A stretch of 64,000 bases of DNA. It comes from Rhynchospora pubera (Eukaryota; Streptophyta; Magnoliopsida; Poales; Cyperaceae). The notes beneath the pieces were generated by a model that ran no database searches, was not told where the DNA came from, and saw nothing but the letters and a program-made list of their open reading frames with translations. Below are positions 45,585 through 56,300 of this stretch, piece by piece. The stretch is from contig CM051459.1 of assembly GCA_028095005.1 (NCBI GenBank), positions 318,124,513-318,188,512 of the forward strand, given 5' to 3'. A program made the translations under genes and the position numbers. Position 1 is the first letter of the stretch. The number at the start of each line of letters is the position of its first letter.

Positions 45585-48500
45585 TCACACGCCTTTCTTC
45601 CGGTCTTCGCATTTTCTAGCACCTTCGGGCTCCTTTGTCATTGATGTTTCTTCTCCTTGGAAAATCTGAACATCTTTCGTTTTGTTCTTGCCCTTTTTGG
45701 TATTTAATTTCTCGAACTGCTTTTTAGACATGGCTAGGGTGTAGTCACCTGCCCCCTGCAAATCTTCTAGCAATCTTCGGATCTCAGTATTCTTCTTCAA
45801 GAGTACGTCCATCTCTCGGCATATCTCAGTGTTCCTTTGGTGGAGCATCATGATCTGTTGTTCTTGTTCTAGTAAATGCGCAACAAGACTCTTCATAGTT
45901 TGTCGTTCGTCACTTGCGATGGCAATTGGGGTTTCTTGCACTTTGCTTTCTTCGGAGAGGATGCTTTCAGACCCTATCGTTACGGTTGCGATCTCTTTAG
46001 TCTTACCGTTCCAACTCTGTACATTCCCTTTTGGAGTTTTATTATCTATCCCATATACCGGGTCTTCTTGAGATTGATCTTTCTCCTCTTTAAGAGTAAC
46101 TTTCTCAAATTCTTCCATCACGAATACGACATCTCTAGTATCGTTATTCCGATTTTGTGTATTTTCTTCTTGAATATCGTTATCTATCCCATACGCTGGG
46201 TTTTCTTGAGATGGATTCTCCTTCTCTTCAAAGGTAGCTTCCTCAATTACTGGGCAGATTTCTTCAGTTTTGTTACTCCATAGATTTTCTTCTTGGGCAT
46301 TATTGTTAATCCTGACGATATGTACCGGACTTTCATTACTTTTGCTGTGAGCTACCCAAAGTATTTCATCTTCAGAGTCAGAGCCGTTAATATAGATCAT
46401 GTAGCATGACTCGTTATCCTTAGTTTGTGCATTTTCTTCCTGGGCATAATTATCTCTCCCGCTGATATACATCGGGTTTTCTTCTCTTTGAATTCCATTG
46501 CTCACCCCAATGGTATTTATCGGGCTTTCTTTGAATGGGTTTCTCTCTGTCTTATAGGTACCTTCGTCAAATTCCATTATCACGGGTAAAATATATTCAG
46601 TTTCATCACTCAGGTTTTGTATTTCTTCCTCAATTTCATCGTTTATCCCGATTGCATGTACTGTGAAGGATTCTTCGTCTGAATCGGTGTTAGAACGCTC
46701 ATGTGGCTTAGGATCTTGCCTTTCGCCTTTTGACAACGATATTTCGCCTGATTTAACTCGCTCTTCTACCCAGTCTTTGAACACCCAACAATTTTCAATC
46801 TTGTGTCCCAATACCCTATGATACGGACAAAAGTTTGGATCATTGAATTGTTCCATTTCATGTGGACGCTTGCTTGGTGGCAGTTCTAGATTATGTTCCA
46901 TGGCCCACCGAAATAATTTAGGAACCATTTCTTTTCTGAATGAATAGGGCTTGCTAGATAATTCTGCCACGGACAAGAGCCTTTTAGGGTTGTTATTAGG
47001 ACGGTCATATGAACAACCAATATTCCTGTTGTTCGAGACTCTTGAGCTACTGCCGGCTTCATATGAGGATGATATTCTCGATACTCGAGTCCTCTTGGAT
47101 TTTTCCTTCTTTCCTTTCCTTTTAGGATGACATGACCATGATTCTGGACCTAAGCTCTCATAATTTGACACTGCAGTGAGCAGGGTATCAAATTTGGTGA
47201 TATCTCTTGTTACTAGGAACGGCTTAATCGGTCCATATATATTATCTATTATCGTTTTTACCGCCTCATGATCGGGAATTCGGGGTTGGCAACGAAAGCT
47301 CATGTTCCTCCACCGAGTAATGTAGTCACTGACAGATTCCCCTTTTCCTGGCTTTTCTCTCACCATATCATCCATTGTAATTTTTGGAGAAAATATTGCA
47401 AATCTCGAGCAGAACATATCTGTCATTTCATCCCATGTTTTAACACTATTTACCTCCAATGAGATGTACCAGTCAAATGCTGCTCCTGTTAGGCTTAAAG
47501 GGAATTGTCGCATTAATAAGGCTTCATTGTGCTCTGTATCACCACATGCGATCATAAATTTGAACACGTGTTGTTCGGGACATTTCTTAGTTCTCCCGTC
47601 GAATAATTGGAATTTTGGTCTAATATACCCCTTAGGGTAAGGTACCAAATCATATTTCTCGGGATATGGTCTTTTGTTCCATCTTGAATGTTGGATGGAG
47701 TGAGGCATTCCAACTCTTTGCAACTCTTGATTCACCAGTCCTTGTGTTTCAAGGGAAGTACCGGGTGAGGTTTCAAGTTTTTCGAAAGATCTTAGCATTG
47801 ATGAGCTTTTCAAATAGCCCGACTTTATCCTTGAAGCATCAACTAAATTCTCATGGCATCTTTCGGGCATGCATTGATTTATATCCATAATTTGCTCTGG
47901 TACGAATCTTACTAGGGGTGGGCCTAGGAGCGGAATTTGTAGTTCTTTTGTGTCAGCATGCTTGTTGCTATCTTCTTGAGTTCTGACGGAATGGTCTCCC
48001 GCTTCCTTATCATCTGAAATCTCGCACGCGGACCTTGTTGTCTTGTTAGAGCGATATGAAAAGTGCGGTGTTTCATTTGCCCCCATTTCTTGGTAAGGGC
48101 ACAGAAATGATGTTTCTCTTGCCTCGAGATTTAGATGTGGATTTGAAGTGCCGGACTTTTCGAACAAAGGACTTGCACCATTTTTGTTTTGGTTTGACCG
48201 AGGCGATTTTGAGGCATAAATTTGTGTTTCATCGTCTTCGCCTTCAGCATCAGAATCACTCACATGAATCATGCAACATGACTCAATGTTCTCTGAATGT
48301 GTCAAATGGCTGTCCTGCATGATTTCTGTGTTAGTTACGTCTATTGGTGCAAATGAGGCTTCTGTCTGTGCAGCTTGGTTCATCCCTTCAGTTGCAATTT
48401 CTCCGAAGAATTTATCGGAAATAGATTCTCTTCTTAGTTGCCTTTTCTTCGGAGGCTGAATTGTTATCTCATGTCTGTCAGGATGTTCTTTAAATGCTCC

Positions 48501-50069
48501 TGAGCAAGCCCTGCCACATGTATCAGGTATTTCTCCTCTCACAGCCTCATTGTTGTTATCGGCTTGTGTAGGGTCCGATTTTCGGTTTAGGGATTTGTCA
48601 TTGGTATCCAATGGTCTTTGTTGAGAGTTTGCCCCCAGAGGTGGCCTGGGTGTGAAGTACTTTGCATCTGGAAGTCTCATTTCATAGATAGAGAAAGGAT
48701 GCTCTTCCCCTTTTATCACTCCATGGGTTCCATTTTTGACATACTTTATGCATCGATGCAAGGTGGAAGGTACCAACTGATATGTATGCAACCAAGGGCG
48801 ACCTAATAACACCTTATAAGATACACTGGCATCCATGACATAGAGCTTTGCTTGAGTTTCGAGTTTTCCAAAACGGAACATCAGAGTGACTACTCCAAGT
48901 GCTCTCTGAGAGTGTAAATTGAACCCATAGATCTTTGATCGGCTTGGAGTCAAGGTATTACTATCGAGCGAGAAGTATCTCAATGACTCCAATGGAAGGA
49001 TATTAACTGCTGACCCTGGATCGACTAGTATTCGGTTGATTTTAACTCCATTTGATACTCCCGTGATGTACAATGGTTTATTATGATACGTTGCTCCATC
49101 GGGCAGATCGTTCTTCGTAAAGGTAATCGATGAAAAATTATCATCGATGGTTTCTTCAACCGTTTGATGCGTATAAGATTCATCAGAATTTTTCTTGGGC
49201 CTTCCAGGGCTATATGTTTCGTCACTAGTTGCATAAACAGTTGCAACATCCTTCAATTTCGTGCCCACTTTCATGGCATGGTTTCCACATCCTCCATTTT
49301 GCCGTATTGACTGATAAAATCTTTTGACACTTTTGTTTAATGCGTGAATAGTCTCCGGCTTAACTTGTGAATCGTTTGAGGACAATGGAATGTATTCCTC
49401 GATTATTTTCTCTCCTTCTTTGACCACGATTGTTTCGTCTTTCGATGTATTTTTCTTTTGGTTTCCCACCTCTATCCCTTCATGGTCATGAAGTTCATGA
49501 TCTCGTGCCCCCATTTGTCTTCTCTTCGTTTCTGAAATACTCGCAGGCACTGGGGTAGTTAAGTGGGCTGTCTTTTTATTTTTCTTATCATTAATCATTT
49601 GGCATGATTTTTGATTGATTTCAGCAGCTGTAATATTCTTTGTCTGGGCATGCACTGGAACCGATGCCGTCTTGCAATGAGGAGGTGAGTTCTGTATCTC
49701 AAGCGATTTCTCTTCCACAATCTCAAGTGGAGCAGAATAGCTTCTCATTTGTATGTTTGCCTGAATCACCAATTCATCTTGATATGCTTGTAGGTCTTTG
49801 GCGTGGGAAGTGTCTTCCTCTGTCACGGACTTGAGTGTTGGTTTGGTGACAGCGTTGATTCCTTCATCTTGAAATTCCTTGAAGCATTCATTTGCCCCAA
49901 AGATAATTGTCGAAATGGCATTGGCGTATTTCGTGTCTGTTGTCGCAACATCATAAATGGTGAAAGGAGTGTCTGAAGCCACCTGCACCATTGGAAAGGT
50001 AATCGGGATGGACCCAACCATGAATGCGCTTGGAGCGACCAAATCCTGTTTGTTGTCTGCGTACGCCAT
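45585..50069 (-). CDS. Retrotransposon polyprotein: protease-like domain upstream of Gag
   Basis: A single intact frame of 1494 codons from ATG 50069 (a further upstream start would be a non-ATG codon). Order: a novel N-terminus (1-300); an aspartic-protease-like domain (about 310-470) with LVDPGSAVNILP in place of the usual D(T/S/N)GS motif, then VLLGRPWLH and VPSTLH, typical of plant Ty3/gypsy; a long Ser/Asp/Glu linker; a Gag (Retrotrans_gag) domain (about 815-985: FDGRT, ALLMRQFPLSLTGAAFDWY, MFCSRF, SVSDYITRWR); a basic stretch; a zinc-knuckle variant C-X2-H-X4-H-X4-C (about 1081-1094); acidic repeats (ESCYMIY..SDSEDE occurs twice); and a C-terminal coiled coil (about 1392-1440). Normal order is Gag then protease, so this is rearranged. 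Pol is absent. It should form particles packaging its own RNA. Confidence 0.9.
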   Translation of the reverse strand: MAYADNKQDLVAPSAFMVGSIPITFPMVQVASDTPFTIYDVATTDTKYANAISTIIFGANECFKEFQDEGINAVTKPTLKSVTEEDTSHAKDLQAYQDELVIQANIQMRSYSAPLEIVEEKSLEIQNSPPHCKTASVPVHAQTKNITAAEINQKSCQMINDKKNKKTAHLTTPVPASISETKRRQMGARDHELHDHEGIEVGNQKKNTSKDETIVVKEGEKIIEEYIPLSSNDSQVKPETIHALNKSVKRFYQSIRQNGGCGNHAMKVGTKLKDVATVYATSDETYSPGRPKKNSDESYTHQTVEETIDDNFSSITFTKNDLPDGATYHNKPLYITGVSNGVKINRILVDPGSAVNILPLESLRYFSLDSNTLTPSRSKIYGFNLHSQRALGVVTLMFRFGKLETQAKLYVMDASVSYKVLLGRPWLHTYQLVPSTLHRCIKYVKNGTHGVIKGEEHPFSIYEMRLPDAKYFTPRPPLGANSQQRPLDTNDKSLNRKSDPTQADNNNEAVRGEIPDTCGRACSGAFKEHPDRHEITIQPPKKRQLRRESISDKFFGEIATEGMNQAAQTEASFAPIDVTNTEIMQDSHLTHSENIESCCMIHVSDSDAEGEDDETQIYASKSPRSNQNKNGASPLFEKSGTSNPHLNLEARETSFLCPYQEMGANETPHFSYRSNKTTRSACEISDDKEAGDHSVRTQEDSNKHADTKELQIPLLGPPLVRFVPEQIMDINQCMPERCHENLVDASRIKSGYLKSSSMLRSFEKLETSPGTSLETQGLVNQELQRVGMPHSIQHSRWNKRPYPEKYDLVPYPKGYIRPKFQLFDGRTKKCPEQHVFKFMIACGDTEHNEALLMRQFPLSLTGAAFDWYISLEVNSVKTWDEMTDMFCSRFAIFSPKITMDDMVREKPGKGESVSDYITRWRNMSFRCQPRIPDHEAVKTIIDNIYGPIKPFLVTRDITKFDTLLTAVSNYESLGPESWSCHPKRKGKKEKSKRTRVSRISSSYEAGSSSRVSNNRNIGCSYDRPNNNPKRLLSVAELSSKPYSFRKEMVPKLFRWAMEHNLELPPSKRPHEMEQFNDPNFCPYHRVLGHKIENCWVFKDWVEERVKSGEISLSKGERQDPKPHERSNTDSDEESFTVHAIGINDEIEEEIQNLSDETEYILPVIMEFDEGTYKTERNPFKESPINTIGVSNGIQREENPMYISGRDNYAQEENAQTKDNESCYMIYINGSDSEDEILWVAHSKSNESPVHIVRINNNAQEENLWSNKTEEICPVIEEATFEEKENPSQENPAYGIDNDIQEENTQNRNNDTRDVVFVMEEFEKVTLKEEKDQSQEDPVYGIDNKTPKGNVQSWNGKTKEIATVTIGSESILSEESKVQETPIAIASDERQTMKSLVAHLLEQEQQIMMLHQRNTEICREMDVLLKKNTEIRRLLEDLQGAGDYTLAMSKKQFEKLNTKKGKNKTKDVQIFQGEETSMTKEPEGARKCEDRKKGV

Positions 50070-50148
50070 TTTCTGCAAAAATAGTAACTTAAAATTACTG
50101 TTAGTGATGGGTTAAATATTTAACAATTCCCTAACTCATACACTATAT

Positions 50149-50331
50149 CCTTTGATTTTCGCCTGATGAGAGGAAAAAGAGGTCCCACCGGGCGTGCCAG
50201 AACCTGTCTCGCACTTTTGCGAGACAGATACGCACGGTGGCTATCAATAGAGGTAACAATCCTTTGGTTTTCGCCTGATGAGAGGAAAAAGATGTCCCAC
50301 CGGGCGTGCCAGAACCTGTCTCGCACTTTTT
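50149..50331 (-). repeat. Tandem duplication covering LTR end, primer-binding site and leader
   Basis: A ~71-bp block (CTTTGGTTTTCGCCTGATGA to CTCGCACTTTT, plus strand) occurs at 50149-50219 and 50261-50331, offset 112 bp. Each copy contains the primer-binding site and the last ~15 nt of the LTR. In the inner copy the LTR-end fragment forms a perfect 9-bp inverted repeat, TGTCTCGCA/TGCGAGACA (50205-50213 and 50218-50226). Confidence 0.85.
50294..50311 (-). promoter_or_regulatory. Primer-binding site
   Basis: TGGCACGCCCGGTGGGAC on the minus strand, five bases after the end of the 5' LTR (...GAGACA|GGTTC). It begins TGG, as required to pair with a tRNA 3' CCA end. I do not assign the tRNA. Confidence 0.75.
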
Positions 50332-53300
50332 CGCGGCCCTCGGATCAACAGAGGAAAATCCGGTCTCGGATTGAGGGGCAAAAAAGAATGCGGATCAGAT
50401 ACCCCTCGCGAGCCTCAAGAGGCCGATACCGATACCACCCCGAAGCGCGATACCTGTACGGTCTTGAGTTCTCACGAGGGTTTATTATTTGAAGGGGTCC
50501 TTTCTTTCCAGTAGGCGCAAGCCCCTACTGTTAATTACCTCCGACATGGTCAGGAGCACCTCTAGATCGGGAAAACCAAAGGATTGTGTGTCGTGAGCTG
50601 TTAGGGAATTGTAAATATGCAATTAGCGGTCCTATCATGCATTTATATATTTTTTTTGTTTTTTTTGTTTTTTTATTAATATTACTACTATGATGCAATA
50701 TCATTATATATTTTTGTGTGGACTTTGGATTGCAGGGGACAACAGTCTCTGGAATTCTTAGCTTGTAGAGGTTTCGGTTGACTGCCGTCGCTGGACGCTT
50801 GTAGTCTCCTCGTTTTCCGAGTTCTCCTTGTAATATGAGGAATCAAGATTTAGGCTTTTTTGTATTTATAAGGCATGGATTTCCCGAAACGGGTTTCTTA
50901 GACTTCTTGTTGATTTTTGTCGAGGTTGTCTGAAAGTGACATCTGATTCCTGATCAGATTGTTAAATTTAGTTGATGCGGTGCTTGAGGTTGCTTTCTTC
51001 TTTTTTTTTTTTAAGTGAACATCAGGCCCCTGGGCTTGTGGATGTTAAAGACGCCGGACCCCTGGGTTTATGGGCGTTAAAATCTTATGCGCGCGGGTGC
51101 GACCCGAGTCGGTTGCCCCTTGACCTTTCCCGGGAAGCGGGGTGACGCTCGTTCGATGGGCATAGAGCGTTAAGTGACATCTGGTACCTGACCAAGACGT
51201 TCAATAGACGGAGTGGCTTCCGTTAAAAGTGACATTTGGCGATGTTCAAAGTGACGGTTCGGTTTGCTCCCGAAGCGTTGAAGTGACATTTGGCAATGTT
51301 CGGTTTCTTTTCCTTGGGGTGATACTCGGTTTCCAGCCAGGATATCAAATAAACGGTTCTCTTGTCACTTGAAGCGTTGCGTTGACACATGGTTTCCAGC
51401 CATGATATCAAGTAGACGATCCAGTTGCCATTTGAAGCGTTGAAGTGGTATCTAGTTTTCATCCAAGGTATCAGGGGAACGATTCGACTGTCACTCGAAC
51501 CGTTAAGACATCTGGTTGCCAATCAGACGTTAAGTGACGTTCCGATCTCCATCCGAAATACTGAGGTGATATCTGGTAGCCAGCCAGAATATCAAACAGA
51601 TAATTCGATTGTTGTTCAGAGCGTTCAGGAGACATTTGGTTGCTATTCAGATATTGAGCAGACGGTTCAATCATCATTCGAGATACTGAGGTGATACCTG
51701 GTATCCAGCCAAGATATCCCACAGGTTATCCGATTATTGCTTGAGGTGTCGACAGTGCATCTGGTCGCAAGTCAAATATCCATGAATCGATTCAGCTGCC
51801 ACCTGAACCGAAGACGCTTGGTTGCCAGCCAAGTGTTAAGTGCCAATTCGATTATCATCCGGAGTATTGAGGTGATACCTGGTATCCAGCCAAGGTACCA
51901 AACAATTGGTCCGATTGCTATTCGAATCATTTAGAAGTGACATCTGGGTGCCAGTCAGATGTTTCCTTCCGATTCGATCATAATTGAGACTCTGAAGTGA
52001 TATCTGGTAGCCAGCCAGCTTATCGGACAGATGACTCGATTATTCTTCGAAGCGTTGAAGTGACGTCCACTCGCCAATCAGATAAGTAACAATTCGATCT
52101 TCACTCAGAGTATTGAGGCGATACTTGGTAGCCAGCCGAGGTATCAAACAATAGTCTGACTGTTATTCGAAATGTTGAAAGGAATCTGATTGCTAGTCGG
52201 CCGTTCAATTGACAGTTCAGCTGCCACCTGAAGTGTCCGAACTTCATCTGGATGCCAGTCAGATGTTAAAGTGACATTTGTTCGCCAAACGGGTATTGAA
52301 CAGACGGTTCGATCCTCCTTAGAATATTCTGATGATACTTGGTAGCCAGCCGAGATATCATGCAGATAGTCCAAGTGTTACTCGAAACCTCGCAAGGAAC
52401 CCTGATTGCTATTCAAACGTTCAGCGGATAGTTCAGCTGCCACCTGAAATATCCAAGGTTTCAACAGTTCAGCTCTCACCCGAAGCATTGAAACTATCCT
52501 TCGCCAGACCCTTGGGTTTGTGGGCGTCCAAAAATCTTATGCGCGCGGGTGCTACCTAAGTCAGCTGCCCCTTGGCTTCCCTAGGTGCGGGTGACAATTG
52601 GTTCTCGATCATAGGAGCGTACCTCTGACGCTCAGTCTCTGACCAATCGTTCAATGTGACGTAATGCTTGACATCTAGGCAAGACGAGTCACTCAAATGA
52701 CGCTAAGCGTTCAAGTAATGTCCGGCTGCCGACCGGTACGTCATGAACAGTTGGTTCTCGATCATGGGAGCGTTCCTCTGACACTCAGTCTCTGACCAGC
52801 TGTTGAAGCTTCGCTTGATTCCTGATCAAGCGTCAATGCGACATAGTGCTTGGCATTTAGCCAAGGAAAGTCAATAGGGTGACACTCGGCAATCTCTGCG
52901 AGCGTTCCGGTAATGTCCGGCTTCCGACCGGAACATTGTAATTTCCCTCCAGCACCGAAAGAGGTAAATTTTGTTGTGTGAGATCTGGTTGTTGATTTAA
53001 AAGATAGATCGAGTCAACATTACTGAGCTGTTTGAGGCATAAGTAATGTGACCAAGGAACATGTTGATGGTTTCTGAATGAGGATATTATTTGGGTAAGG
53101 ATTATGGATCCATCTGATGTAGTGATGTGATCTGGGATAAGGTCTTTAATATAATATGAGGGAGTCGTTTACAGCAACAGTGTTGGCCTCGATGTATCCT
53201 TAGCGGTTAGATTGCAAACACTCAAGTTAGGACCTCCTGCCTTCTTGAGAGAGCGGGTGCCTTAGATAATCGTAGACTCCTGAAATAAAAATGTGATCTT

Positions 53301-56300
53301 TCCCCAAGGTACGGGTATGATGATGTGGAATTTGTCCATAGTGACAATATTTGCATATCTTTGATAGGATTATAATGCCGTGTGCCTGTGTCAACGGTGT
53401 TGGCAGACGTTTATCTCTGGCGGGTAGATTGCATACACTCAAGATTGGACCTCCTGCCTTTCTCGAGAGAGCGGGTGCCTCTGATAATCGTGGCTTCCAT
53501 CGTCTCAGCAGGCTTGGGACAACATTGTGAGCTTTTCTCAGACTGCAAAGAGTTCTGTTTGTATATGGTTGGATCCATATTCTTCACCGATAATATCTTG
53601 CGGTGTAATTTGTCTTCTCTTTGGAATTTTATCAGTTTGGTTGAATATTGTTTTGGTCTTCATCTGATTGGCATATTATTTCGGGTCTCTTGATAGAGTC
53701 CCGTGACACCGTGGTAGATCTCACTATCCATCATTTCGAGGCTAGCGAATCTCAATTTAACCAGATCATTGAGCTTGATACTTCACCAGTACTCTTGTTT
53801 GTTAGCAACAGTACTTAGTGTCTCCATTTTGATCCACACCCGTCATGACGACGGCCGTCTGGTGGTTTTGATCACTTGGGGTTATGATGAGCTTTTCTTG
53901 AGTCATGAATGAAGCACTAGACTCGGTCGTGCTAGTGTTCTAATATGACTTTTAGAAATATTGTCCATGCCTTCGTTATGAGCCTTCGAGCCTTTGCCGG
54001 AACGGCTTTTCTCCATAGTATCCAGGAGAGCATAATGGTAGGAGTATATTTGGTAGGGTTTTTAGTGGTGATGATTAGCCAAATAGATTCCTTTTATTTT
54101 TCTGAGCTTCCAGGATTTTTCCTCATATTTTTCTGACCCTCCTGTGATTTTTCATGATTTTTTAAAGGTTGCTGGATTTTAAAATAAATATGAGGCTGAG
54201 GTGGCAATTTGTGATTGGCCAGAATTGGGAATATGGATTTAAAATATTATGTTGGGATTTTGACTATGGTTTTGGCATGACTGTATTCTCCATATTTTTC
54301 TGGATCCGTAGAAATTTGGTTTGGATTTTTCTGAGCTACGGTTGAATTTCTATGAATTTTTGAACTTCCAGCAATAAAATGGTGCCACATCAGCAGAGAA
54401 GCCACGTGGCAGCGCATGATTGATCCACGCCAGCAGAGAGAAAAGAGATCAGCAGTGACATCAGCTGGGAGGGAGGGAACACATGGCGTGCTCTGATTGG
54501 TTGTCAGTGAGTTATTACACCGTGTTGACTCGCCACATGAAAATCCCACAGAATATCATAGAATTTGGGACGGTTTTTATAGAATCTGTTTTGTTTCTCC
54601 TATACACCCAGTGTTTTATGGAAACGCTGATCCCTCTGCGTGTGGGTCCCGTTGTCAGTGGGTTTGGTTTAGCCGTTATGTTATGCACCGTGTCCATATA
54701 AAACGGAGAAATGGCTCCCTTCTTTCTTATTCTCTTTCGTCGACAGAATGAGGGAACTCCCCGCCATGGCTGTCTGATTGAGCACTCCAGGCCATCAATC
54801 AACCTCAATATGGAGCCAGTTAGGATCGCCAGGTCTTCAGGGTGTCGTGGGACCCACTTTTTGGATCTGTCTTCTCCGTTTTCACCATAATTGTCTCCTC
54901 CCAGCCAACTAGGGTTTGATAGGGCTTGTTGGTGGTTCTGGGGCTTCTGGTGGTGATCAAGTTGAGATGACTTGCCTGAGAACATCATGAGGGATCCACG
55001 AAGCTTGGTGTAGCCTCAATTTGATTGCCGATCTCTTTCGGCATGGTGTTTCTCCTCGACCAGGATATGCCATGGCGATGGATTGATCAATGCAGTTGAC
55101 TAGCCATGGTGGGGGTTAAGTGAGGCATCTACAAGCTTAGTGATAAATGTAGGAAGGTGCCTAGACAGTCAATTTGACTGCCGAGGGCCTCTTATATAGG
55201 AATTACTCCTCAATTTTGATTTGGCTATGATGGGCAGCCGGCTGCCTCCTTCCTTGATGTGTCAGCAATGTAAAGAGTCTAGGATGCATTCTTCAATCAT
55301 AGAGTGACCTTTAATTTCGCCAGTTATGAGGTTGCGCCTTGATTTGGATCAGGCCATGTATTGATCTCGGATATGGGGGTTGAGTTGGTGAAGTGCTAGC
55401 TGGAGGTTGAAAGGAATCAATGGTTGACTCCTACATATGGGGAACATGTACCAATGCAACAATAGAGTTGCACTAACACATATTCCCTGGTTGTAGCAGC
55501 TATTTCCTCCTTGATTACCTCTTCTTTACTGTATGAACAAGATGAGGTGGGCTTCTCTATGGACTCCAGTACCTGCTGTCCTTCATCTTTTTTTTATTTT
55601 TAACCTGCTGTCCCTTTTTTTTTTAGAAAGAAACCTGCTGTCCTTGTTGTTGTCCATTTTTTTGCTTTATATGATATTTTGCTTAGAATTAAAGATGCAT
55701 ACTTAATTATAAACATGACCCATTTTAGCTTCATAACTTCTTATATTACAACTAGTGCAAATATAATTTTTTTTAGCCTACATGAGTTCAGAATATAAAG
55801 TATAAGTGTTAGTTAAGTGCTTCATCATTGTTTACTAAATGCTTGAGTTAACTAAATGCATTTATGTACATATCTACATAAACGTTTTACTAATTATTCC
55901 TTACATTGCTGCTATGTATGTGTGAAACCAGAAAAGAGAATAAAGAAGATGAGAGTTGCAAAGAGAGAAGAATAAACCTTCTTACTTAAAATCAGGTTAC
56001 AAAGGAGTAGATTACACAATCACCGATATTGCTGCAAATATGAAACTACTTCTAAGACACTCTTTTTTTTTTTATAAAGTAGCTATCCTAATTTTAAGCA
56101 AATTACTCTCTAAACTTACACAGCAAGTATATCACTTATGCCTCTTCTAATTGTTATTGCTATCTTTCTCTCGTATCTTTCTGGTGTATGTTGAGGATGT
56201 GAGCTTGATTGCTGGGGTGTGGGTGTATATCGTGTATGGGAGCTTGGTATGTGGGTTCAGGGATGTATCTGCATGGCTTCTGGGGTGCCCTATTTATAGG

